Below are positions 12,083 to 19,302 of a DNA stretch of 30,578 bases, piece after piece (the first letter of the stretch is position 1; every line of letters starts with the position of its first letter). The stretch is from positions 1 through 30,578 of IMG/VR virus record IMGVR_UViG_3300013120_000316, one strand, 5' to 3'. The notes beneath the pieces are model-generated. The model saw only the letters and a list, made by a program, of their open reading frames with translations. It was not told where the DNA came from and did no database searches. Origin of the DNA: a virus. The position numbers and the translations under genes are program-made.

Positions 12083-12586
12083 TTAAGCGTTCCAAATTCC
12101 ACTAGGTAGCCAAAATCCTGAACTATTCCAAACCCCAGTTTCCAATACCCACACTTGATCCACTACCCCAAAATCAACCATTTTTTGACCAAAAACAGGA
12201 TTAACCATATCAACAGCGTAATGATTCGAAATGTTATTATTTATATTACTTCCTTTAAACTTGAGAGGAGAAAGAATTATCTTTTCGCTTTTATCGTAAA
12301 ACTCAACTTTTGCAAGCCATCCGTAAATTGATTTTTTAAGGCTATTTATTTTAGATTTTGTCCCCTTCGATAAATCATATATCTTACAATTCAATTCATA
12401 CAAGAATAGCGTTTTATTCCCCTTGCTTCTCTCGGGCGTAAAGCTCAAACGGATTTCTTGGTCGTTATTTAAAACAATACTTTGACCGCTTCCAGAAATT
12501 GAGGAAATAGCTGAGCCATTATAAAAGATCGAAATATCTTTGTTTTCAATCAGTTCAATACTATATATTCCCGCTTGTTCTATCAT
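12083..12586 (-). CDS. Unknown tail-region protein, 167 aa
   Basis: Starts at ATG 12586 with a 4-nt overlap to the upstream gene. Beta-rich throughout (IYSIELIENKDISIFYNGSAISSISGSGQSIVLNNDQEIRLSF). The end carries a tryptophan-rich repeat: VWVLETGVWNSSGFWLPSGIW, four W at near-regular spacing, which suggests a small beta-prism or a contact surface with a partner protein or sugar. No family recognised. Its position between a tail completion-like gene and fibre-like genes suggests a tail or baseplate component. Confidence 0.55.
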   Translation of the reverse strand: MIEQAGIYSIELIENKDISIFYNGSAISSISGSGQSIVLNNDQEIRLSFTPERSKGNKTLFLYELNCKIYDLSKGTKSKINSLKKSIYGWLAKVEFYDKSEKIILSPLKFKGSNINNNISNHYAVDMVNPVFGQKMVDFGVVDQVWVLETGVWNSSGFWLPSGIWNA

Positions 12587-13053
12587 GGTTCGGTACAGAA
12601 TGAAATTAACTGATTTTCTTTAGCTCTTATCTCAAGCTGAACGCCTGTAAGTATAGAGTTATACCTCTTAAACATAGGTTTTACTTTATATCTAAACGTT
12701 TCAGCTCCCTCAAGTCTTATATTGTTTTTACGGTAAATAATTCCCGCTATATTATCCGCTAATGGCTCAAGCGCGTCAATTATGATTTGTGACTCTTCGG
12801 AGTTAGCGTCCTTTGTATCTTGAGCTAATATTTGAACCTGAATCAATGTGTCGGATAAAACGTTCGCGTTCGGTTGAATAGCTTTGTTTTTGTCCGCATC
12901 ATTGAAAATAATAATATAAGGAGCCGCGGTGGTTAGTTTAGATTCGTCCAAGTCGTGGGAATTTCGATTCGCTAAGAACCATGAAGAAAAAACGATTTCC
13001 GATGTTGGGAATCTTGTTTCGATAACTAACTTTAAATCACTTGGTAAGCTCAT
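12583..13053 (-). CDS. Tail-region protein, 156 aa
   Basis: Starts at ATG 13053, which overlaps the stop of the -1 frame extension of the upstream gene as ATGA. Layout: a helical start (PSDLKLVIETRFPTSEIVFSSW), a beta segment (APYIIIFNDAD), LIQVQILAQDTKDANSEESQIIIDALEPLADNIAGIIYRKNNI and a closing sheet (RYKVKPMFKRYNSILTGVQLEIRA). The order resembles tail terminator/completion proteins, which cap the tail tube, but position after the tape measure is unusual for that. Function is not established. Confidence 0.6.
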   Translation of the reverse strand: MSLPSDLKLVIETRFPTSEIVFSSWFLANRNSHDLDESKLTTAAPYIIIFNDADKNKAIQPNANVLSDTLIQVQILAQDTKDANSEESQIIIDALEPLADNIAGIIYRKNNIRLEGAETFRYKVKPMFKRYNSILTGVQLEIRAKENQLISFCTEP

Positions 13054-13331
13054 TTTTTTCTGTTCTTATGTTCAATATACCTTTGTTCAAAGTTAATACT
13101 TTCTTTGTTCCCTATCAAAATTTTGGTAACATAAGCATCGTTCATCCTAAAAATTTCCTCATCACTCTTATTTAGCAACTTACTAAGAGTCTGGATTTCG
13201 TAGTAATTTAGATATGTGGAAAGTTTATCGATACCAAGTTGTTTTTTGATATCCGAATCGCGGTCAATGCTATTAACCGACTGAAATAATTCACGCCGCT
13301 GCTCTTGCCAAGTAACGAATTTTTGAGCAAA
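13050..13331 (-). CDS. -1 frame extension of the 13208-13792 gene
   Basis: From the T9 run at 13329-13337 the -1 frame stays open and reads F-A-Q-K-FVTWQEQRRELFQSVNSID and on to YIEHKNRKK, ending at TGA 13050-13052. It has no own start codon near the run. Its composition is that of a real helical, charged protein, and its stop overlaps the next gene's ATG (ATGA), as in the other gene pairs here. It is therefore either the shifted half of a programmed frameshift product or the second half of a gene broken by an indel in the homopolymer. Confidence 0.7.
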   Translation of the reverse strand, partial: FAQKFVTWQEQRRELFQSVNSIDRDSDIKKQLGIDKLSTYLNYYEIQTLSKLLNKSDEEIFRMNDAYVTKILIGNKESINFEQRYIEHKNRKK

Positions 13332-13792
13332 AAAAAAGCCGTAGGTAATACAGATAAATAAGGCTCATTCATTATTTTTTCCTTCAAATCGTTGACTTTT
13401 CCAAAATCCATTGAATCAGAAGCCAAGCCGACAGCCAAAACAAAACAAAAATATTCCTCTTGTTCCATCTTTTGCGCGTTCTCTTCTATCATCCACCTTT
13501 GGCCAACGGTTGAAATTTCATCCGGAACATAAAAAAACGAGCTATCTTTAAATACAAGCTTTTTCGATGGTTTGATTTTTGAATAATCTTCAACTTTTCC
13601 GATCCGTTTTAAAAGAGCGTTGTTTCCGACCTTAGAAAAAAAAGCCTCTTTGTAGTTAATCCCTAGTACTACGGATAAATAAGATACAATATTTTGTTTT
13701 TCACTGGAAATAAATTCGACGTACTGATTTACTGTTAATTCCGAAGACGTTGGAATCTCTTTTTTTTCGCCGTTAATTTTAAGTTTTATCAT
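13208..13792 (-). CDS. Probable tail assembly protein, upstream half of a frameshift pair
   Basis: 194 aa in the unshifted frame. It begins MIKLKINGEKKEIPTSSELT, then VNQYVEFISSEKQNIVSYLSVVLGINYKEAFFSKVG; a beta start followed by helices. After residue 154 the unshifted tail (LLKNSLLGKSSG...SINFPHI) looks like the weaker of the two possible C-termini. At codons GCT-TTT-TTT-TTG (13339-13328) a -1 slip gives a protein of about 245 aa. Tail assembly chaperone genes of long-tailed phages (lambda G and GT are the model) use such a shift, but they normally precede the tape measure gene whereas this one follows it. The function is thus inference; the frame change is seen. Confidence 0.65.
   Translation of the reverse strand: MIKLKINGEKKEIPTSSELTVNQYVEFISSEKQNIVSYLSVVLGINYKEAFFSKVGNNALLKRIGKVEDYSKIKPSKKLVFKDSSFFYVPDEISTVGQRWMIEENAQKMEQEEYFCFVLAVGLASDSMDFGKVNDLKEKIMNEPYLSVLPTAFFLLKNSLLGKSSGVNYFSRLIALTAIRISKNNLVSINFPHI
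13329..13337 (-). other. T9 slippery run at a -1 frame change
   Basis: Nine T on the - strand. In the upstream frame the codons are GCT TTT TTT TTG, giving the heptamer T-TTT-TTT that fits X-XXY-YYZ. A -1 slip after the second TTT enters the extension frame. TGCTC right after the run can pair with GAGCA about 20 nt further on. Ribosomal slippage, polymerase slippage or an indel would all produce this picture. Confidence 0.65.
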
Positions 13793-14001
13793 TTGTCAAG
13801 GTTTCTTTTTAAATCTCGTTCAATTGTTTTAACCGATACACATAGAATTTGAGATAGTGCAAATTTTACATCTTCAGTTTTTCGAGCGTATCCCAACGAG
13901 TAAGCTGTTTCTCGTAAATCTTTGGCCGCTTTAGATTTATCCTTAATTGCCGCCTGAACGAATCTCGCTCTTTTATCCAATAGTTTATCGTCTCTTTGCA
14001 T
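13789..14001 (-). CDS. Small helix-turn-helix protein, 70 aa
   Basis: Residues 43-66 (DVKFALSQILCVSVKTIERDLKRNL) match a helix-turn-helix of the xxIAxxLxVSxxTIxRDLxxL type seen in DeoR-like and sigma-like proteins; the N-terminal 40 residues are basic and helical (RARFVQAAIKDKSKAAKDLRETAYSLGYARK). It is the first gene after the + strand island and has its own TACCTTTG promoter; the stop overlaps the next ATG (ATGA). It may regulate the late genes that follow or the divergent island; a structural role is less likely for its composition. Confidence 0.65.
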   Translation of the reverse strand: MQRDDKLLDKRARFVQAAIKDKSKAAKDLRETAYSLGYARKTEDVKFALSQILCVSVKTIERDLKRNLDK

Positions 14002-14005
14002 AATT

Positions 14006-14013
14006 CAAAGGTA
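14006..14013 (-). promoter_or_regulatory. Promoter -7 box TACCTTTG for the distal late genes
   Basis: TACCTTTG on the - strand fits TAnnTTTG exactly. Its last G is 5 nt from ATG 14001, so transcription would start at or next to the start codon, giving a leaderless or nearly leaderless mRNA. The -33 element is weak (TTTA). Confidence 0.6.
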
Positions 14014-14051
14014 AGAAAATGTAAATTAATATAAAAAAATATACTTAAATA

Positions 14052-14083
14052 TTGTGAATTAATATAATTTATTATAACCTTTG
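14052..14083 (+). promoter_or_regulatory. Promoter of the 14117 island with perfect operator palindrome
   Basis: TTG (14052-14054), 20 nt, TAACCTTTG (14075-14083, one base longer than TAnnTTTG). The spacer holds TATAATTTATTATA (14063-14076), a perfect copy of the recurring palindrome, ending on the TA of the -7 box. A bound dimer would cover the promoter. Confidence 0.65.
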
Positions 14084-14116
14084 TAATTATATAAGCTTAA
14101 AAACATAATGTGAGAT

Positions 14117-14344
14117 ATGGCAGACACTAGAGAAATTGATGTATTGATAGCCAAATTAAGAGATGTATTCCCATTCCCAAAAGAAAAGGATTATGATAAT
14201 GGCTATGACTGGAGCAAAAAAGACGGTTGGCATTTAGCTGGTATAACACGAGACCCTAAAGATTGTCTAGAAATGATGATAGGAGTGTGTGAGGGTATGG
14301 ATAACAAAGACATTAACGAAGTGTGCTTAAATTATAAGAAATGA
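14117..14344 (+). CDS. Island protein 1, unknown, 75 aa
   Basis: ATG 14117, first gene of a + strand island inside the - strand late region. Acidic and short: MADTREIDVLIAKLRDVFPF, then KDYDNGYDWSKKDGWHLAGI and a helix ending NEVCLNYKK. No family recognised. It overlaps the next gene's ATG by 4 nt (ATGA). With its own promoter, operator and downstream terminator it has the hallmarks of a moron: a gene expressed independently of the late genes, often changing host properties or blocking other phages. Confidence 0.65.
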   Translation: MADTREIDVLIAKLRDVFPFPKEKDYDNGYDWSKKDGWHLAGITRDPKDCLEMMIGVCEGMDNKDINEVCLNYKK

Positions 14345-14589
14345 AGAGATTAATGAATAAACTACGCAATGCACAATCTAAATATTGTGGTGCAATAGGT
14401 AGTGTCGAAGCTGAAATAGCTGATAAGGTGGAATTTGATTTTAACATACTTTATCAAGAATCTGATGGATGGGTTATGCTCGCTGAAATAAATGATGATA
14501 GTAAAAACGCAGGGCTATATTTCCTTTTGGAAATAATAAAGCAAAAAGGTGTGTTGACTGAAGATGATTATTTGAAACACATAATCTAA
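14341..14589 (+). CDS. Island protein 2, unknown, 82 aa
   Basis: Coupled to the previous gene by ATGA. It begins with a basic helix (MKRLMNKLRNAQSKYCGAIG) and continues as an acidic mix of strands and helix (VEFDFNILYQESDGWVMLAEINDDSKNAGLYFLLEIIKQKG). No family recognised. GGGGCTATAACGG follows 7 nt after the stop, the same boundary element as in the early block, which links this island to the cassette-like genes on the left. Confidence 0.65.
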   Translation: MKRLMNKLRNAQSKYCGAIGSVEAEIADKVEFDFNILYQESDGWVMLAEINDDSKNAGLYFLLEIIKQKGVLTEDDYLKHII

Positions 14590-14600
14590 TGCAAAGGGGC

Positions 14601-14637
14601 TATAACGGCCACTAAATTTTAAAATAGTGTTATAAAG
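14601..14637 (+). repeat. Compact attC-like element
   Basis: TATAAC (14601-14606), GGC, CACTA (14610-14614), a 10-nt centre, TAGTG (14625-14629), TTATA (14630-14634). Both arm pairs are perfect and only one side carries a 3-nt spacer, as in attC asymmetry. GTTATAAAG (14629-14637) is the reverse complement of CTTTATAAC at 14794-14802. 18 bases (GGCCACTAAATTTTAAAA, 14607-14624) recur at 2959-2976. Confidence 0.55.
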
Positions 14638-14645
14638 ATTTAATT

Positions 14646-14801
14646 ATGATTGCAAAACTAGATATAGAAATATATGAAAAATGGGGCGGTGATGAATGGG
14701 CTCAAGCAAAATACTTAGTACATGGGTATGATGATGTTTTGTGGACTAACAACTTAGAAGACGCATTACAGTTTTTAAAAGAGAGCTGTAATTCTTTATA
14801 A
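14646..14801 (+). CDS. Island protein 3 in a cassette-like unit, 51 aa
   Basis: ATG 14646 to TAA 14799-14801: MIAKLDIEIYEKWGGDEWAQ, then AKYLVHGYDDVLWTNNLEDALQFLKESCNSL. Acidic with five aromatic residues, plausible as a compact alpha/beta protein; no family recognised. The unit is bounded by GTTATAAAG (14629-14637) and CTTTATAAC (14794-14802), a perfect 9-bp inverted pair, the right one overlapping the stop codon. It is followed by a strong terminator. Too short for standard gene calls but well supported by context. Confidence 0.6.
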   Translation: MIAKLDIEIYEKWGGDEWAQAKYLVHGYDDVLWTNNLEDALQFLKESCNSL

Positions 14802-14802
14802 C
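14794..14802 (+). repeat. Right inverted end CTTTATAAC of the 14646 unit
   Basis: Exact reverse complement of GTTATAAAG at 14629-14637. It overlaps the stop codon and continues as GGCC, giving the same TATAACGGCC word as at 14601-14610. Confidence 0.5.
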
Positions 14803-14817
14803 GGCCTTGAAAATACC

Positions 14818-14848
14818 AAAGGGGCGTTTTAACGCCCCCTTTTTTTTA
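14818..14848. terminator. Terminator between island and tape measure gene
   Basis: GGGGCGTT-TT-AACGCCCC followed by T8 on the + strand. It ends the + strand island; on the - strand it has only a short T run, so some late read-through is possible. Confidence 0.9.
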
Positions 14849-17431
14849 TATTACACCTACGTTCGTGACGTTATCAACATCTGAGATGCCTGTTTTAATA
14901 TCTTGTACTTGTACCACAATTGGAGGCAAACTCGCTGCAACCTGTCTTGTGATTTCGCTTACGTCTTGAGTGGCTGCGGCAGGGCTTACCGTTCCTCCGT
15001 CTTGCATTTTAAAAGTCTTACTTCCTTGCAGCGGAACACCCCCGAAACGTTGATTTATATCGCTCAATGAATTAATATAGTCTGAAGCCTCTTTTTTAAC
15101 TACATAAAAATTTTCTCTTCCTTCGACGTTTGCCACATGTTCGCCCGTTCCAGTAAACAAGTCAATCCCACCGCCTGCGTGAGAAGGTCCGGAAAAAGTA
15201 CCGAAGCTGGCCCCGTTCTTAGCGATTGGAACTTGGCCACCTTTTCCGAATTGTTGCTTTTTAATTGTGGCAACTTCTAGCCCCCCTTTAACACCCGCGA
15301 CACCTGCGGCAAGTAAAGCATTTGGATAAAATGGAATAACAGTCGCAAGAGCGTTACCGATAGCAAGAGCAGTATTTATAAAAGCTTGTTTTATAGCGTC
15401 TTTTTTCTTCTGCTTCGAGAATTTCTTTCGGATAGCTTCTTTTTTATTTTCGTTTTCCCCCGCTGCCTCAAGTTCTCTTCTTTCTTGCGCGTCCCTTGTG
15501 GCATTCTGTAGGGCGAAAAATGATTGGGCCAAATCTTGAGCCACTGCAAAGCTTGAGGCTATTATGTCACGCCGGCGATTCGCTTTGTTTTGCTCTATTT
15601 CCAATTCTTTATCCGCTTGCGCGACTCTTGCGTCTGTCTGAGCCTCTAAAGCTACAGTAGTTTGCTCAATTTCTTGGTCGAGGAATTCGCCTTGGGATTC
15701 CAAAAAGGCTTCTTCGTTGGCTTCTAAATCAGTCAATAATTGAGCGTTTAAGTCTGTTAAACCTTGGTTTATTGTCTTTTGACTTTCTACAAGTTCAGCC
15801 TCAACTATCCTGCGTTCGCGGATTATCTCCAACAAACGGCCTTCAATAATTTCAGATAAACCAAGGGCGCGTATTCGCTCATTTAATGAAACGGCGTTTG
15901 TTTCATCAAGTAAGCTTTGCGCGTCTATAGCCTTCCCCGCGAATTGTTCAATTATTTCTAACTGCTTATCGTAAGACTTTTGACTCTCATTTTCTACAAT
16001 TCCGAGGGCTTCAATTCGTTTACCTATATTTTCCTTGTCATTGTCTACAATCCTATCGTTAATAGTTTTTGTATTATCAAAACCGTCGATTAAAATATCC
16101 AAATCCTTTTCAAGTCTATCCTGTACGATTTGGCGACGCTCTTTTTCGTTTTCAATAAAAGCTACTTGAGCTTCTTCATGGGCTTTAATAACCGCCGCCT
16201 GTGCGTCTGCTTCGGTTTTAGCCTCTTCTCTTGTGAGTTGGTTTTGTTCGCGTTTTAAATCATTCTCCCTTGTTATAAGTTCGAGATTTTTTTCAGCTAA
16301 TTCAACTCTAATTTTGGCGGTTGCCTCTTCTGTTTTACGGGCGTTTTCATTAGCTTCAGCAAGCTCTTTAAAGCTTCGTGTAGAATCTCCGGCAATGGCT
16401 TGAAATATCGCCGTCTGTTTCTCTAAACTGGCCAACGTTGTAGTAGTGGAAATATTAAGTTTTTCAATTTCAATCCTTAATTTTTCAATTGCTCCGACTT
16501 CTTTGAAAGTCTTTTTTATTTCATCTCCCATTCCCGCGAACGCTTCTCCTGTTGCTTTTAAAGCCCCTTGAATGTCACCACCTAAAAGCTTTCCAAAAGC
16601 TTCTTTTAGGCGTATTATTCGGCCGACAATAACCTGTATAACCGAACCAATTTGTTTTAAAGCTATGCTCACAGCGTCGACGACTGGTTCAAACTTTGAG
16701 AATGCAGCGATTAACAATCCTAAAGCAACAACAATAGCACCGATACCAGTTGATATAAGAGCGATTTTAAATAATTTGAGTGCTTTCGTTCCTGTGCTTA
16801 CGCCTTGTGCTTGCGCTTGGAATGCTTTTCCTGAAGCGGAGACAATAGCATTAAATTTCTCTTGGAACCCTCTCGCGGTTGATATTGCCCCGCCGAATAA
16901 ACTTGTTTCTCCAAGAGCTTCTTTGATTGCCTCAGTATAACCACCAACGGAAAGCTTGTTTTTTTCGGTAACTGTTGAACCTTCGACCAATTGTTCATTA
17001 AGTTTATCAATTCTCTTTCTTAATTCTTCGCTTTTGTCAATTTCCTCCTGTGTAGATGTGCCGAGCGCGTTACGTTCTTTTATAAGCTTGGATATAGTTT
17101 GAGTCAATTGGTTTCGAGAACCTTTTTCAGTAGATATTAACTTAATACTATCCTTACGCTCTTTCTTTTCTTTCTGTAGAAAGTTTTTATTTACCTCTAT
17201 AGCCTGAGCATTAGAAGTAAGTTGCTTCGATAGCTCGCGGCGTGTTTTGCCCTCCTTTTGTAGTTCACCGTCCGTTTTCCTTAACTCCTTTTGAATAGCT
17301 TTTTGTTGGGTCGCCAAGTCCCTGTTTTGGTCTTCTAAATTAACAATTGAAGCCGTTAAAGATTCAACATTTTTTTCAGCTTCTCGTGTATCATATTCAA
17401 CGCTTACAATTATTTTCTCCTCGTCTGCCAT
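14846..17431 (-). CDS. Tail tape measure protein, 861 aa
   Basis: The longest gene of the window. Residues 15-150 are coiled coil (NLEDQNRDLATQQKAIQKEL and following), residues 220-244 are a hydrophobic span (LFKIALISTGIGAIVVALGL...), and about 330-670 are again charged coiled coil rich in E, A, K and Q. A second apolar part lies near 690-725, and the end is glycine-rich (GGGIDLFTGTGEHVANVEGRENFYVVKK). This coil-span-coil layout is that of tape measure proteins, which set tail length inside the tube and help DNA entry. Known scaling of about 0.15 nm per residue would give a tail near 130 nm. Start overlaps the upstream stop (TAATG). Confidence 0.92.
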   Translation of the reverse strand: MADEEKIIVSVEYDTREAEKNVESLTASIVNLEDQNRDLATQQKAIQKELRKTDGELQKEGKTRRELSKQLTSNAQAIEVNKNFLQKEKKERKDSIKLISTEKGSRNQLTQTISKLIKERNALGTSTQEEIDKSEELRKRIDKLNEQLVEGSTVTEKNKLSVGGYTEAIKEALGETSLFGGAISTARGFQEKFNAIVSASGKAFQAQAQGVSTGTKALKLFKIALISTGIGAIVVALGLLIAAFSKFEPVVDAVSIALKQIGSVIQVIVGRIIRLKEAFGKLLGGDIQGALKATGEAFAGMGDEIKKTFKEVGAIEKLRIEIEKLNISTTTTLASLEKQTAIFQAIAGDSTRSFKELAEANENARKTEEATAKIRVELAEKNLELITRENDLKREQNQLTREEAKTEADAQAAVIKAHEEAQVAFIENEKERRQIVQDRLEKDLDILIDGFDNTKTINDRIVDNDKENIGKRIEALGIVENESQKSYDKQLEIIEQFAGKAIDAQSLLDETNAVSLNERIRALGLSEIIEGRLLEIIRERRIVEAELVESQKTINQGLTDLNAQLLTDLEANEEAFLESQGEFLDQEIEQTTVALEAQTDARVAQADKELEIEQNKANRRRDIIASSFAVAQDLAQSFFALQNATRDAQERRELEAAGENENKKEAIRKKFSKQKKKDAIKQAFINTALAIGNALATVIPFYPNALLAAGVAGVKGGLEVATIKKQQFGKGGQVPIAKNGASFGTFSGPSHAGGGIDLFTGTGEHVANVEGRENFYVVKKEASDYINSLSDINQRFGGVPLQGSKTFKMQDGGTVSPAAATQDVSEITRQVAASLPPIVVQVQDIKTGISDVDNVTNVGVI

Positions 17432-19206
17432 TATAGGAATTTTAGTAATTTAATTTTTGTTTTCTGTCCCGGTATATAATCTTCGATAATAAGAACGAAG
17501 AAGTAAGATTTTTCACTATCGATATAAACAAGCTGCGTAAAGTCAAAACCGAGTACATCGAGTTTATTTAAGTCTGCGCACCCTTCAATAACTCGAGTTC
17601 TATATAACGAATCGAACCAATTTTTATAATAGTTGGCTTTCAAACTTCGCCAATCTAGCTCCAAGAATCTGCCAAGGGTATAAGTTCCGGGGGCCGAATC
17701 GTTGTAAAAATATAAAATCCGTGGGTTTAAATCGTTTTCGCGCTTAGTGTCGTTGTAAATATCGAAATCGCCTATACTAAAACCGTTTAACTCTATATCA
17801 TTAGTGGCCGAAAAAGGGATTTTTAAATACTCTTTCACATCCTCAAAACTCTCATTAAATATCTTAAAAGTATCTTTCCCGACGCTTGAATCAATTGTAT
17901 CGTCGTTATCATAAACAAGCTCGTTGTTTTGCCCTGCTTTTGTAAGTATGTTTCCCACCGTTCGAGTGTCTTGGTCGTACTTGTCCGACCAGTCAACTGA
18001 ATTCAATTTTGATAGGTTTTTAAGCGATTTTATCTTAATGTTTTTCTTGAATGAATCTGGTTCATAAATCGAATTTGTAAGAATTGCGCTTAATTTAAAC
18101 AAGTCTAGTTGCGAAATCTTAAGAAAATTATCATAAGCCTTTACTTTATAATCTAAAAGCGGGTTTGCTGCTAAATCACCGAAGTCCTGTTCTTCAATTA
18201 TAGTATATAATAGAGTGTTTTTGAATTCGAAATTCCCATTCCCTTCTATTAATACTTCGATCGCAATGTCGTTCGTAGAGCTTGAAAAATCTTTCGATGT
18301 GAGATCAATTTCTGTTTGTGAGGAATCAACTATAAATTCCTGAACAGTTTCTTTTAATGTGACGCTTTCAGTTCCTTTTATCTTAATTCTTACTTGCGAA
18401 TCTGCTTCAATTTCACCGCGCAAACGAAATTTTTGCTTTGTTCCTCCAATATTTATAGTTGTGGAATCTAAAACATTCCCCTTATTGAAATCTACTGTAT
18501 TTAATCCTGTTAAATGTTGAGAACCAGACAAAACCAAAGCTTCATTAATTGTTTTTTGATAGCTAGTCACGTAAAATTTGGTATGATTTGCAGAAATACA
18601 AACGCTTTCGCTTAAATCCTGATCGTTTTCGAACGTCCATCCCTGATTATTTACCAAAGAATTTAATAAGTAATTCAGCGAAAACATAGGACGCGAGTAT
18701 TTTAAACCATCATTTCCGGCAGTGAATCGGCTTTTATCGATAGTCCTGTCTTCGTGCATCGAAACAATTGGCCAAATCCAAAGGCGGCTACTTGAAGGGA
18801 GTTTAAGCGTGTCGTAATTCGTTTGATCGAAAATAATATCTTGATCATCGAAACCAAGTTTTTTTATTTCGTCTTTTAAATTATCGAATAAATCTTTTGT
18901 TTTGTCGGCTAATTGAAATGAGAAAGTATTTCTATTGTATTCGCTGATAAATCCTATACCATCAAAAATCGGTGTTTGATCGATGTATTTAGCAGGGTAA
19001 TTTTTATCTAAACTCAAACTATCGGAATTCAATGTAAAAGGAAAATCGAAAACCTCTTTATTATTCTGAGTTATAGGGAGTTCAAACTTATTTGAAATGC
19101 CGATCAGCCGCGTTGTTGGTGAGCTTGGATCAATCACTTGGCGAGTAAGCGCGATTAATTGAGTTGATAGATCGATCTCCTTTCCATTTACTTCGAGTTT
19201 TTTCAT
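17431..19206 (-). CDS. Large tail/baseplate protein upstream of the tape measure, 591 aa
   Basis: ATG 19206 is chosen (MKKLEVNGKEIDLSTQLIAL); the TTG two codons earlier lies within the promoter box region. The protein is beta-rich with repeated aromatic and aspartate residues (SNKFELPITQNNKEVFDFPF; YDNFLKISQLDLFKL). The opening (short name-like strand, then PTTRLIGISNKFELPIT) is like distal-tail or baseplate hub proteins of Bacteroidota phages that attach to the tube. No enzymatic motif seen. It has its own near-perfect promoter (TTTG, 20 nt, TAAATTTG) that would give a leaderless mRNA, and is coupled to the tape measure gene. Confidence 0.65.
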   Translation of the reverse strand: MKKLEVNGKEIDLSTQLIALTRQVIDPSSPTTRLIGISNKFELPITQNNKEVFDFPFTLNSDSLSLDKNYPAKYIDQTPIFDGIGFISEYNRNTFSFQLADKTKDLFDNLKDEIKKLGFDDQDIIFDQTNYDTLKLPSSSRLWIWPIVSMHEDRTIDKSRFTAGNDGLKYSRPMFSLNYLLNSLVNNQGWTFENDQDLSESVCISANHTKFYVTSYQKTINEALVLSGSQHLTGLNTVDFNKGNVLDSTTINIGGTKQKFRLRGEIEADSQVRIKIKGTESVTLKETVQEFIVDSSQTEIDLTSKDFSSSTNDIAIEVLIEGNGNFEFKNTLLYTIIEEQDFGDLAANPLLDYKVKAYDNFLKISQLDLFKLSAILTNSIYEPDSFKKNIKIKSLKNLSKLNSVDWSDKYDQDTRTVGNILTKAGQNNELVYDNDDTIDSSVGKDTFKIFNESFEDVKEYLKIPFSATNDIELNGFSIGDFDIYNDTKRENDLNPRILYFYNDSAPGTYTLGRFLELDWRSLKANYYKNWFDSLYRTRVIEGCADLNKLDVLGFDFTQLVYIDSEKSYFFVLIIEDYIPGQKTKIKLLKFL

Positions 19207-19209
19207 AAA

Positions 19210-19241
19210 CAAATTTACTTTAATTCGTTATAGTTTGCAAA
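19210..19241 (-). promoter_or_regulatory. Promoter of the tail operon (- strand)
   Basis: On the - strand TTTG (19241-19238), 20 nt, TAAATTTG (19217-19210): a perfect match to the Bacteroidota promoter. The last G is 4 nt from ATG 19206, so the transcript is probably leaderless. The -33 box abuts that of the opposite promoter (TTTGCAAA). Confidence 0.8.
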
Positions 19242-19265
19242 TTGATATATTTTATTATATCTTTG
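19234..19265 (+). promoter_or_regulatory. Promoter of the 19426 island (+ strand) with operator-like site
   Basis: TTTG (19234-19237), 20 nt, TATCTTTG (19258-19265), again a perfect match. The spacer holds TATATTTTATTATA (19246-19259), 13 of 14 matches to the recurring palindrome, ending on the TA of the -7 box as in the 14063 copy. 20 bases ATTGATATATTTTATTATAT (19241-19260) recur in inverse orientation at 29580-29599. Confidence 0.8.
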
Positions 19266-19302
19266 AGCTTCTTATTTAAGTCAAATCATTTAATCATTAA
19301 CT

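Noticed and set aside
11723-12109. Open frame of 128 codons on the + strand
   Set aside because: Antisense to two coupled late genes (11647-12069, 12083-12586); composition is that of a reverse-frame translation of beta-rich proteins.
16572-16940. Open frame of 122 codons on the + strand inside the tape measure gene
   Set aside because: It is antisense to a strongly supported coding region, has no promoter or own start context, and its proline/alanine/threonine-rich product is typical of a shadow frame.
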